From Winogradskya consettensis (GTDB taxonomy: Bacteria; Actinomycetota; Actinomycetes; Mycobacteriales; Micromonosporaceae), in the NCBI RefSeq assembly GCF_018332715.1, contig NZ_BOQP01000049.1, forward strand, positions 1-64,000: a stretch of 64,000 nt of DNA. The letters are read 5' to 3'. The notes beneath the pieces were generated by a model. The model was not told the origin of the DNA, did not search any database, and was given only the letters and a program-made list of their open reading frames with translations. Position 1 is the first letter of the stretch, and every line of letters starts with the position of its first letter. Both the position numbers and the translations under genes were made by a program. Positions 15,324 to 23,454 of this stretch are shown here, one piece after another.

Positions 15324-18284
15324 GTGCTTCCATCCAAGATCCCCCTGTTGATAGCGCTCATGGTCGCCGCCCTCGTCGGCGTGCCGAGCCCGGCGCAGGC
15401 CGCCGATCCGTTGATCTCCCAGGGCCGCCCCGCCACCGCGTCCTCGCAGGAGGGCGCCGACGTGACCCCCGGCAACGCCGTGGACGGCAACACCGGCACG
15501 CGCTGGTCCAGCCAGTTCACCGACGCGCAGTGGCTGCAGGTCGACCTCGGCTCCACGTTCACCGTCTCCCAGGTCGTGCTGCAGTGGGAGGGCGCGTACG
15601 GGAAGGCGTACAAGATCCAGACCAGTGCCGATGGCAGCGCCTGGACCGACATCTACAGCACGACCACCGGCGCGGGCGGCACCGAAACGCTCGGGGTGAC
15701 CGGCTCCGGGCGATATGTGCGGATGCAGGGTGTGCAGCGCAGCAGCGGCTACGGCTACTCGCTGTGGGAGTTCAAGGTCTACGGCTCAGCCACCGGTGGC
15801 GGTGGCGGCGACTGGTCGACCGTCTGGACCGATGACTTCACCGGTACGGCGGGCACCTCGCCGAGCGCCGCGAACTGGATCCTGCGCACCGGCACGCAGT
15901 ATCCGGGTGGCGCGGCCAACTGGGGGACCGGCGAGGTGGAGACCGCGAGCGCCTTGACCGCGAACGTGTCCCTCGACGGCGCCGGCAAGCTGAACATCAA
16001 GGCGATCCGGGACGGCGCCGGCGCCTGGACCTCGGGCCGGATCGAGACGCAGCGCACCGACTTCGAGCCGCGGGCCGGCGAGCAGACCCGCTTCACCGCC
16101 GTGCTCAAGCAGCCCGATGTGGCGAACGGCGCCGGGTACTGGCCAGGGTTCCGCGCGACCGGGGCCGCCTACCGCGGCAACTACACGAACTGGCCGGGCG
16201 TGGGCGAGACGGACATCATGACCGACGTCAACGGTCGCAGCCAGCTGTCGCAGACGCTGCACTGCGGGTCCGCGCCCGACGGTCCGTGCGCCGAGTACAA
16301 CGGCCGGGCCAGCGGATTCGCGAGCTGCAGCGGATGCCAGACGGGGTTCCACGAGTACTCACAGGTCGTCGACCGGACGCTGACCGACGAGGAGATCCGC
16401 TTCTCGCTCGACGGACGGCAGACCTGGGTGGTCAAGGAATCACAGGTCGGGGTCGCCGCCTGGCAGGCCGCGATCCACCACGGCTTCTTCCTGCGGCTCG
16501 ACCTGGCCATCGGCGGGTCACTGCCGAACGCGGTCGCGGGTTACACCACGCCGACCGCGGCCACGACCTCCGGCGGGGTGCTCTCCGTCGACTCGGTGAG
16601 CGTTGCCCGCAAGACCGGGACCACCCCGGCGGCGATGACCGATCCGGCTACTCCGGCCGGGCCCAGCGTCGTACGCGTCACGGGCTCGCAGGGGAACTGG
16701 CAGCTCAACGTCAACGGGTCCGCGTACACACTCAAGGGTTTGACCTATGGCCCGCCGCAGGCAGCCGCGGATGGCTACCTGCGGGATCTGAAGAGCATGG
16801 GCGTCAACACGATCCGGATCTGGGGCGTGGATGATGCCAACACGCCGGGGCTGCTGGACAAGGCGGCGCAGCAGGGGCTGAAGGTCGTCGTCGGGCACTG
16901 GCTCAACCAGGGTGCCGACTATGCCAACGACACCGCATACAAGAATTCGGTGAAGGCCGAGATCGTCGCCCGGGTCAACGCGCTGAAGAACCGGCAGGGC
17001 GTGCTGCTGTGGGACGTCGGCAACGAGGTGATCCTGACGATGCAGGACCACGGGCTGTCCGCGGCCGAGGTCGAGGCCCGGCGCATCGGGTACGCGAAAT
17101 TCGTCAACGAGCTCGCCCAGGCCATCCACGCGGCCGACCCGAACCACCCCGTGACCTCCACCGACGCGTACACGGGGGCGTGGCCGTACTACAAGCAGTA
17201 CGCCCCCGACCTGGACCTGCTCGCCGTGAACTCCTACGGCGCGATCGGCAACGTCAAGCAGGACTGGATCAACGGCGGGTACACGAAGCCGTACATCGTC
17301 ACGGAGGGTGGTCCGGCGGGCGAGTGGGAGGTGCCCAATGACGTGAACGGGGTGCCGACCGAGCCCACCGACCTGCAGAAACGCGCCGGATACACGGCGA
17401 GCTGGAACGCGATCAAGGCGCACCCGGGCGTGGCGCTGGGGGCGACCGAGTTCCACTACGGGCTGGAGAACGACTTCGGCGGCGTGTGGCTGAACACCTT
17501 CACCGGCGGGTGGCGGCGGCTCGGATATCACGCGCTGAAGCAGGCGTACACCGGGACGGCCTCGGCGAACACACCGCCCGAGATCACCGCGATGACGGTC
17601 GGTAACCAAACGGCGGTGCCGGCGGGTGGCACGTTCACCGTGAACGCCTCAGCCAGCGATCCGAACGGCGACCTGATCCGCTACAACCTGATGTTCTCGG
17701 ACAAGCACATCACCGGAAACACCGGGCTGACCAATGTGGTCTTCACGGACAACGGCAACGGCGCTTTCACCGTACGCGCACCCGAGCAGCTCGGCGTCTG
17801 GAAGGTCTACGTCTACGCGTACGACGGCCAGGGCAACGTCGGCATCGAACAGCGCTCGTTCAAGGTCGTCCCGCCCACGATCCCGGGCACCAACCTGGCC
17901 CGGGGCAGAACGGTCACCGCGTCGTCGTACCAGCCGACCGGGACGAACGGGCCGCAGCTCCCGGCGTACGCCGTGGACGGCGACTACGGCACCCGCTGGG
18001 CCAGCGAATGGGTCGACACCGCGTGGGCCCAGGTGGATCTCGGCTCGGTCCAGTCCTTCAACCACGTGCAGCTCGCGTGGGAGGCGGCGTACGCCAAGGG
18101 CTACACCGTGCAGGTCTCCAACGACGGTTCGTCCTGGTCCACGCTCTACACGACGACGACCGGTAACGGCGGCTTCGACGACCTGGACCTCAACGGCTCC
18201 GGCCGCTACGTGCGCGTGAACGCGACAGGGCGCGCCACGGCGTACGGATATTCGTTGTGGGAGTTCGGGGTCTATCGCAGTTAG
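15324..18284 (+). CDS. Secreted bifunctional beta-glucanase: discoidin-GH16-GH2/72-like-discoidin
   Basis: This 986-residue exported protein has a signal peptide ending AQA|ADP. Discoidin domains lie at about 25-155 and 855-986. A GH16-like jelly roll spans about 165-420 and a TIM-barrel glycosidase domain about 455-745. A short Ig/FN3-like segment precedes the last discoidin. In the GH16 part the active-site strand reads GETDIMTDVNG near residue 294, so the usual ExDxxE lacks its second Glu. The barrel keeps WDVGNEV (acid/base, about 567) and VTEGGP (nucleophile, about 659), resembling GH2_C or GH72 beta-1,3-glucan enzymes. Extracellular beta-glucan cleavage or transglycosylation is the likely role. 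GTG 15324 has CAGGAG upstream. Confidence 0.85.
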   Translation: MLPSKIPLLIALMVAALVGVPSPAQAADPLISQGRPATASSQEGADVTPGNAVDGNTGTRWSSQFTDAQWLQVDLGSTFTVSQVVLQWEGAYGKAYKIQTSADGSAWTDIYSTTTGAGGTETLGVTGSGRYVRMQGVQRSSGYGYSLWEFKVYGSATGGGGGDWSTVWTDDFTGTAGTSPSAANWILRTGTQYPGGAANWGTGEVETASALTANVSLDGAGKLNIKAIRDGAGAWTSGRIETQRTDFEPRAGEQTRFTAVLKQPDVANGAGYWPGFRATGAAYRGNYTNWPGVGETDIMTDVNGRSQLSQTLHCGSAPDGPCAEYNGRASGFASCSGCQTGFHEYSQVVDRTLTDEEIRFSLDGRQTWVVKESQVGVAAWQAAIHHGFFLRLDLAIGGSLPNAVAGYTTPTAATTSGGVLSVDSVSVARKTGTTPAAMTDPATPAGPSVVRVTGSQGNWQLNVNGSAYTLKGLTYGPPQAAADGYLRDLKSMGVNTIRIWGVDDANTPGLLDKAAQQGLKVVVGHWLNQGADYANDTAYKNSVKAEIVARVNALKNRQGVLLWDVGNEVILTMQDHGLSAAEVEARRIGYAKFVNELAQAIHAADPNHPVTSTDAYTGAWPYYKQYAPDLDLLAVNSYGAIGNVKQDWINGGYTKPYIVTEGGPAGEWEVPNDVNGVPTEPTDLQKRAGYTASWNAIKAHPGVALGATEFHYGLENDFGGVWLNTFTGGWRRLGYHALKQAYTGTASANTPPEITAMTVGNQTAVPAGGTFTVNASASDPNGDLIRYNLMFSDKHITGNTGLTNVVFTDNGNGAFTVRAPEQLGVWKVYVYAYDGQGNVGIEQRSFKVVPPTIPGTNLARGRTVTASSYQPTGTNGPQLPAYAVDGDYGTRWASEWVDTAWAQVDLGSVQSFNHVQLAWEAAYAKGYTVQVSNDGSSWSTLYTTTTGNGGFDDLDLNGSGRYVRVNATGRATAYGYSLWEFGVYRS

Positions 18285-18286
18285 GA

Positions 18287-18320
18287 GTGGGTGCCGCCCT
18301 CGGCTGAGGGCGGCACCCAC
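18287..18320. terminator. Bidirectional hairpin terminator
   Basis: A perfect 15-bp stem (18287-18301 with 18306-18320) has the 4-nt loop GGCT. It lies between the converging glucanase and GH43 genes. Confidence 0.85.
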
Positions 18321-18322
18321 CC

Positions 18323-19309
18323 TCAGAACGCGTAGGGCCACGCCGAGGAGTCGAAGCCCAGCAGGTTGATGCCGAGCCGGGCGTCACCCGCGGCGGTGTA
18401 GTAGTGGTAGACCAGCACCGAGTCGGTGCCGTCCGCGAACACCGCCGGGTGGCCGGGGCCGTAGACGCTGCCGTGGCTCGCCAGGATCTCGGTGCCGCCG
18501 CCGGCCGTCATCGCCGTGCCCGCGCGGTCGACGTACGGTCCGGTGATGCTCTTGGAACGGCCGACCATCGTGCGGTACGTGCTCGCCGCACCCCTGCAGC
18601 ACGCGTCGAACGCCACGAACAGGTAGAAGTAGCCGCCGTGCTCGTAGACGTACGGTGCTTCGATCGCCTTGTCCGTGGTGAACCGCTCGGCGATGGACCG
18701 GATGGTGGTGTCCGCCCGCTTGCCCGACGACGGGTTGAGCTTGACCATCTTGATGCCGCTCCAGAACGAGCCGAACGTCATCCACCACTCACCGGACGAC
18801 GTCACGACGAGGTTCGGGTCGATGGCGTTGAAGCCGCTGGCCGCCGTGCTCTCGACGACGAGCCCCTGGTTGGTCCAGCTCCCGGCCGCGCCGGTCGTGC
18901 TGGTCGCCATGAAGATGCCCGAGACGCTCTTCCCGAAGGTCGACGCGGAGTAGTACATGATGTACTTCCCGCCCCGGTATGAGATGTCCGGCGCCCACAG
19001 GTTCGTGTCACCGCCGGTGTACTTGTCCGCCCACGGCGTGCCGTTGGGGAACGCCTTCCCGGCGTCGGCGAAGGCCGTGCGGTCGGCCGAGGTCTTCAAA
19101 CCGATACCGGGCGCTGTGTACGCCAGCAGGTAACCGCCCGCCGGCCGTTTCACCATCGACGGGTCGTGCGCGAACGTCGACCCGGTCACGACACCCGGGT
19201 TCGGGTAGGTCGCCGCGTCGGCGTTCTCGAGGCCGTAGACGCCGGCCGCCACCGCCACCAGGCCGGTCGCCACGGTCAGCAGGATCTTGCGCAGAGGGGA
19301 TTGGCTCAC
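18323..19309 (-). CDS. GH43 family secreted arabinanase/arabinofuranosidase
   Basis: This 328-residue exported glycosidase begins with a signal peptide (residues about 1-32, ending ADA|ATY). It has the three-carboxylate GH43 pattern: HDPSMV for the base, FNAIDPNLVV for the pKa-modulating Asp and KAIEAPYVYEHGG for the acid Glu. GGTNLWAPD-like and GSFWSGIKM stretches fit endo-1,5-alpha-L-arabinanase members. It is predicted to cleave plant arabinan or related arabinose chains outside the cell. GTG 19309 gives a well-formed signal peptide. It has no LacI-type operator like its neighbours, so it may be regulated separately. Confidence 0.86.
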   Translation of the reverse strand: MSQSPLRKILLTVATGLVAVAAGVYGLENADAATYPNPGVVTGSTFAHDPSMVKRPAGGYLLAYTAPGIGLKTSADRTAFADAGKAFPNGTPWADKYTGGDTNLWAPDISYRGGKYIMYYSASTFGKSVSGIFMATSTTGAAGSWTNQGLVVESTAASGFNAIDPNLVVTSSGEWWMTFGSFWSGIKMVKLNPSSGKRADTTIRSIAERFTTDKAIEAPYVYEHGGYFYLFVAFDACCRGAASTYRTMVGRSKSITGPYVDRAGTAMTAGGGTEILASHGSVYGPGHPAVFADGTDSVLVYHYYTAAGDARLGINLLGFDSSAWPYAF

Positions 19310-19361
19310 GCGCTCAAGTTGCCGCCCGGGCCGCAAAGGTTGCCCGGGCGGCACCGGAAAA

Positions 19362-19832
19362 TTACAGGTCGCGGGCCCAGGCCAGGACCTTCTCCACGTC
19401 GTCGCGGGTCCAGCCCACCTCGGAGTCGATCGGCACGAGCAGGGTCGGCGCCGCGCGCTCGGCCGCCCAGCGGCGACCCGCCTCGGTGTGGTTGTCGTCG
19501 ATCCAGGCGGCCGGCCGGTCCTGGACGACCTCGGCGATCGCCGGGACCTTCTGCTCGGGCAGGAACGGCAGTGGCGGGAACGGCACGAACGGCAACGGCT
19601 CGATGCCCAGCATCGGCGCGAACAGCGTATTGGCGTCGTCACCCCAGGCGGTCGCCCAGCGCAACTCCCCGGCGGTGGCCAGCTCACTGATCCACTCGCC
19701 GTGCGCGGGACAATATCGCAGGGGGCCCTCACCCGGGTAGAACTCGTGCTCCACGTAGCCCTCCGGGCAGGTGGACGCACCGAACGGGTTCAGCACGCCG
19801 TCAAGATCCAGCAGCATCACGGGTCGGTTCAC
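19362..19832 (-). CDS. HAD-like hydrolase domain protein
   Basis: This 156-residue protein starts with MLLDLDGVLNPFG, the HAD motif I DxDGVL. It then has WATAWGDDAN (motif II-like) and AAWIDDNHTEA (motif IV-like DD). It resembles small HAD proteins of actinobacteria with no known substrate. The catalytic second Asp of DxD is present. GTG 19832 is preferred; ATG at about 19820 is possible. The gene is divergent from the response regulator gene, with about 97 bp between them. Confidence 0.75.
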   Translation of the reverse strand: MNRPVMLLDLDGVLNPFGASTCPEGYVEHEFYPGEGPLRYCPAHGEWISELATAGELRWATAWGDDANTLFAPMLGIEPLPFVPFPPLPFLPEQKVPAIAEVVQDRPAAWIDDNHTEAGRRWAAERAAPTLLVPIDSEVGWTRDDVEKVLAWARDL

Positions 19833-19929
19833 CCATCTATGAAACACCCGACCCCTGACACTTTTGAACACACCCGGCCCGTACGTTCCCCGAACATCGC
19901 GCCGGTTGATTTCTGGGCACAATGATCGG

Positions 19930-20610
19930 GTGAGTGACAAGGGGCTGGTCCTGGTCGTGGAAGATGAGCGGCCCATCGCCGACCTGGTCAGGCTCTATCT
20001 GAGCCGGGACGGGTACGGCGTGCACGTCGAGCACGACGGTGCCGCCGGGCTGGCCGCCGCGCGTCGCATGCGCCCGGTCGTGTGCGTGCTGGACATCGCG
20101 CTGCCAAGCATGGAGGGCACCGAGATCTGCCGGCGGCTGCGCGAGGCCGGTGACTGGACCCCCGTGGTGTTCCTGACCGCCCGCGACGACGAGGTCGACC
20201 GGATTCTCGGCCTGGAGCTGGGTGGCGACGACTACCTGACCAAGCCGTTCAGCCCGCGCGAGCTGGTCGCCCGGGTGCGGGCACTGCTTCGCCGCGCGGC
20301 CGGGCCCGGCGAGGGTGAGCGGGTGAAGACGCTCGGGCCGCTGACCCTCGACCCGGGGCGGCGCCGGGTCACCGTTGAGGGCGATCCGCTGACCCTCACC
20401 CCCACCGAGTTCGACCTGCTGGGGCATCTGCTGGGCCGCCCGGGCCGGGTCTTCACCCGCGAGGAGCTGCTGGCGGCGGTCTGGGGGTACGCCTCCCACG
20501 CCGGCACCCGCACGGTCGACGTCCACGTGGCCCAGGTCCGCGCCAAGCTCGGCGCCGCCGCCGGTCTGATCCGCACGGTTCGCGGAGTCGGCTACACCGC
20601 CGATGCCTAG
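19930..20610 (+). CDS. OmpR/PhoB-type response regulator
   Basis: This 226-residue regulator has a receiver domain (residues about 6-118) and a winged-helix DNA-binding domain (about 130-224). The acidic pocket is in VVEDERPI, the phosphoacceptor is Asp54 in VLDIALP and the conserved Lys is in LTKPFSP near residue 104. The winged helix shows LTPTEFDLLGHL and TRTVDVHVAQVRAKL. Its stop overlaps the histidine kinase start by 8 bp. The GTG at 19930 is chosen because the receiver begins directly after it. The signal sensed is unknown. Confidence 0.92.
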   Translation: MSDKGLVLVVEDERPIADLVRLYLSRDGYGVHVEHDGAAGLAAARRMRPVVCVLDIALPSMEGTEICRRLREAGDWTPVVFLTARDDEVDRILGLELGGDDYLTKPFSPRELVARVRALLRRAAGPGEGERVKTLGPLTLDPGRRRVTVEGDPLTLTPTEFDLLGHLLGRPGRVFTREELLAAVWGYASHAGTRTVDVHVAQVRAKLGAAAGLIRTVRGVGYTADA

Positions 20611-21949
20611 GACTTTTGCCGGGCGGGCTGTGCTCGTCACCGCGGCCACCGCCGTCATCTCCGTGATCATCACGGCGCTGGTGGCGCTGCCGATCGCCGT
20701 ACGCTCGGCGAACAACGCGGCCCGCGCCGACCTGGTGGAGAAGTCCGCGATCGCCGTCGAGCTGCTCGCCACCGAGCGCCCGGCTGCCCGCGAGCGGATC
20801 GTCGCCCGGCTCCGCGACGACGGCATCGCCCTCTACCTGGTCCGGCGGGGCGTCCCCGATCACCCCGGGCTGCCCGCCCGGGTCGTCGCGCAGATCGCGG
20901 CAGGTCAGGTCGTCAACACCCGCGGCGTCGTCGGCGGTAAGGCGGTGCTGATCGCAGGAAGCCCCCTCAGCGGCAACAACGCCGGTGTGGTGCTGACCCG
21001 GAGCGCCGTCTCCGGCACCGCCGGCAAGGTGCTGGGCGGGGTCTGGATCGCGCTGCTCGCGGGCCTGCTCGGCGGGGTCGGCGCGGGGGCGCTGCTGGCC
21101 CACTTCATCGCCCGTCCGCTGCGTCAGGCCGCCTTCGCCGCGGGCCGGTTGTCGGCGGGGGACCGCACGGTGCGCCTGGCTGTCCGTCCACCTGTCGAGG
21201 CCGCCGAGCTCGCCACCGCGCTCAACCAGTTGGGCGCGGCGTTGCAGGTCAGTGAGGGCCGGGAACGCGAATTCCTGCTGTCGGTCTCGCATGAGTTGCG
21301 TACGCCGCTGGCCACGATCCGCGGGTACGCCGAGGCCCTCGCCGACGGTGTGGTCGAAGCGGACGGCGCGGCGAAGGCAGGCGAGACGATGCTGAACGAG
21401 GCGGATCGGCTCGACCGGCTCATCTCGGATCTGCTGGTGCTGTCCCGGCTCGAAGCTGCTGACCTGCCCGTACACATAGTCGCGGTTGATCTTGCAGACC
21501 TGACAGGCGCGGCGGGCGAGGCGTGGGCGCCGAGATGTACGCCGGACGGCCCGTCCCTCACCGTCGATCTGCCGGCCTCGCCGGTCCTGGTCGACACCGA
21601 TCCCGGCCGGATCCGCCAGGTGATCGACGGACTCTGCGAGAACGCGCTGCGGGTGCTGTCACCCGGCACACCCCTGATCCTCGCCGTGCGAGCGGGGGAG
21701 CGCGGCGGCGTCATCGAGGTCCGTGACGGTGGCCCGGGTTTCACCGACGAGGACCTGGCCGTGGCGTTCGAGCGCGGCGCGTTGCAGCAGCGCTACCGGC
21801 ACGTACGCAAAACCGGCAGCGGCCTCGGTCTTGCCCTCGCCGCCCGGCTCGTCACGCGGCTCGGCGGCACCATCGAAGCCGGCCATGCCCCGGAAGGCGG
21901 AGCGATGTTCTCGATCACGCTCCCTTACACAACCCGAACACAACGCTGA
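20603..21949 (+). CDS. Sensor histidine kinase
   Basis: This 448-residue membrane kinase has two transmembrane segments (about 10-32 and 143-168) flanking an extracytoplasmic sensor of about 110 residues. HAMP follows at about 168-220. The HisKA box SVSHELRTPLATIRGY has the phosphorylated His near residue 229. HATPase motifs are LCENALR (N box), VRDGGPGF (G1) and GSGLGLALAARL (G2). It is cotranscribed with the overlapping response regulator gene. The sensor domain has no recognised ligand fold. Confidence 0.92.
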   Translation: MPRTFAGRAVLVTAATAVISVIITALVALPIAVRSANNAARADLVEKSAIAVELLATERPAARERIVARLRDDGIALYLVRRGVPDHPGLPARVVAQIAAGQVVNTRGVVGGKAVLIAGSPLSGNNAGVVLTRSAVSGTAGKVLGGVWIALLAGLLGGVGAGALLAHFIARPLRQAAFAAGRLSAGDRTVRLAVRPPVEAAELATALNQLGAALQVSEGREREFLLSVSHELRTPLATIRGYAEALADGVVEADGAAKAGETMLNEADRLDRLISDLLVLSRLEAADLPVHIVAVDLADLTGAAGEAWAPRCTPDGPSLTVDLPASPVLVDTDPGRIRQVIDGLCENALRVLSPGTPLILAVRAGERGGVIEVRDGGPGFTDEDLAVAFERGALQQRYRHVRKTGSGLGLALAARLVTRLGGTIEAGHAPEGGAMFSITLPYTTRTQR

Positions 21950-21983
21950 TCGCCTCCGTGCAGGCGAGCCCGAAGCTGGCCGC

Positions 21984-22418
21984 ATGACACGTTCCCGCAT
22001 CGCATTCTCTCTGGGACTCGCCGGCCTGCTCGCGCTCGCGGGCTGCGGCGCCGCACCCACCACCGCGGATGTCGCCGCGGAGACCTACGCCCTCACCGCG
22101 ATGGACGCCCCCTCGGCCTCGCCGTCGGAGGCGGCGGCCGCGAAGCCGCGACGGGCGTACCTGCGTAAGAACACCCTGCACGGCGAGATCACCGTGCAGG
22201 TCAAGGAGGGAACCAGGACGGTGGTGGTCCAGCGCGGCACGGTCACGGCGACCGACGCGAAGACCCTCAGCGTCAAGTCGAGCGACGGGTTCACCCAGAC
22301 CTGGACGCTGGGCGACAAGGCCAAGGTGCAGGGGACGCTGAAGACCGGCGCCGAGGTCGGGGTCGCGGGCCGCAAGGACGGCGATGCCACCGTTGCGCGC
22401 CTGGTCAGGGTGAAGTAA
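21984..22418 (+). CDS. Small lipoprotein with DUF5666-like beta domain
   Basis: This 144-residue lipoprotein has the lipobox ALAGC (lipidated Cys21), an Ala/Pro-rich spacer and a C-terminal beta-rich domain. The VVQRGTVTATDAKTLSVKS and TWTLGDKAKVQG stretches resemble the OB-like DUF5666 fold. It lies 34 bp after the histidine kinase gene on the same strand and may be a target or accessory of that system. The function is not known. A strong hairpin follows. Confidence 0.75.
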   Translation: MTRSRIAFSLGLAGLLALAGCGAAPTTADVAAETYALTAMDAPSASPSEAAAAKPRRAYLRKNTLHGEITVQVKEGTRTVVVQRGTVTATDAKTLSVKSSDGFTQTWTLGDKAKVQGTLKTGAEVGVAGRKDGDATVARLVRVK

Positions 22419-22423
22419 ATGGT

Positions 22424-22461
22424 GCAGGGCCCGCGCTCGGACGACCGAACGCGGGCCCTGC
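22424..22461 (+). terminator. Intrinsic terminator after the lipoprotein gene
   Basis: A 12-bp GC stem (22424-22435 with 22450-22461) encloses a further TCGG/CCGA pairing in the loop. It also faces the 3' end of the converging DUF5995 gene. Confidence 0.78.
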
Positions 22462-22482
22462 CCCGCCCCCTCAGTGAAGTCG

Positions 22483-23259
22483 TTACTGCAGGATCGCGCC
22501 CATCGGCGAGAGCAGCAGCTTGCCGAGCGACTCGGCGGCCCGGTCGAGGCGGGTGCGCTCCTGGGAGACGGCCTGCAGGTCGTGGCGTACGGCCCAGAGA
22601 CGCTGGGCGTTGCGCCAAGCGACGTTGCGGGTGTACTCGACGACCTCGCCCTGCCACCAGTCGTCGAGGTCGCCGTTCATCATGTCGATGAGGAGCTGCC
22701 ACTTTTCGAGGAAACCGCGCCGCAGACCGGGGATCTGCTCGGCGAAGATGTCGTTGATCTGCAGGTAGTCGCGGTGCTGGTCGCTGTCGTCGACCGGGTC
22801 GCAGCCCTGGAAGTCGAGCGTGGTGACCAGGGCGAACGGCAGGTCGTAGTTGATGTGCGCGTTGATGCCGGCGGCGGCGGACGGGAGTGGACGGGCGTCC
22901 GGGCCGGGGATGCGGTGGAACAGCACCATCCAGGAACGGGGGCAGCCGGCGCTCATGTCGGACCACTGGCGCAGGGCGTCGAAGTAGCGGGCCGCGAACT
23001 CGACGTCGAGGCGGGAGAGGAACGCGGGGTCGGCGAACTGGCCGGCGTAGAGCCGCTCCAGCACACTCGTGGTGATCGTGAGATACAGCTTGTTGAAGTC
23101 GGCGAGCGGGTTGCTGCCCATCAGCGGCGGCACGTGGGTGAGTACGTCCTGCAGGCGGGTCAGCTGGTCGACGACCGAGGGCACGTCGTCAGGGTGACCG
23201 GCGAGCACATCGGCCATGTCCCGTTGCACGGGTCCCCACACGGACGACTCGGTGATCAT
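22483..23259 (-). CDS. DUF5995 family protein
   Basis: This 258-residue soluble, mostly helical protein has stretches typical of DUF5995: FNKLYLTITTSVLERL, WMVLFHRI, GINAHINYDLPFAL and WRNAQRLW. No signal peptide or transmembrane segment is seen. The function is unknown. The His residues in INAHINYDL and LFHRI are good candidates for a metal site. ATG 23259 has GGAGGGATCG directly upstream. A perfect inverted repeat at 23407-23427 lies in its upstream region. Confidence 0.78.
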   Translation of the reverse strand: MITESSVWGPVQRDMADVLAGHPDDVPSVVDQLTRLQDVLTHVPPLMGSNPLADFNKLYLTITTSVLERLYAGQFADPAFLSRLDVEFAARYFDALRQWSDMSAGCPRSWMVLFHRIPGPDARPLPSAAAGINAHINYDLPFALVTTLDFQGCDPVDDSDQHRDYLQINDIFAEQIPGLRRGFLEKWQLLIDMMNGDLDDWWQGEVVEYTRNVAWRNAQRLWAVRHDLQAVSQERTRLDRAAESLGKLLLSPMGAILQ

Positions 23260-23406
23260 CGATCCCTCCACGGCGGACTGCGGGGCGGAGTGTTCCAGCA
23301 CCGCCCGGCGACCCATGGCCCCCGTGGTGCGGGGCGGTCCGCCGGGCGGTGCTCCCCCGAACGGACCTCAGCTTTTCACCGCTCACCTACGCGCGGATCG
23401 GTAGAA

Positions 23407-23427
23407 CTACGTATCCCTGCTACGTAG
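23407..23427. promoter_or_regulatory. Inverted repeat CTACGTA-N7-TACGTAG
   Basis: A perfect 7-bp inverted repeat lies between the LuxR-type regulator's stop and the DUF5995 start, in otherwise GC-rich DNA. Its half-site geometry suits a dimeric regulator. The adjacent LuxR-type protein is an obvious candidate, but this is inference. Confidence 0.5.
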
Positions 23428-23454
23428 ATAACGAATGAGTAACGGGAGGGCGGG

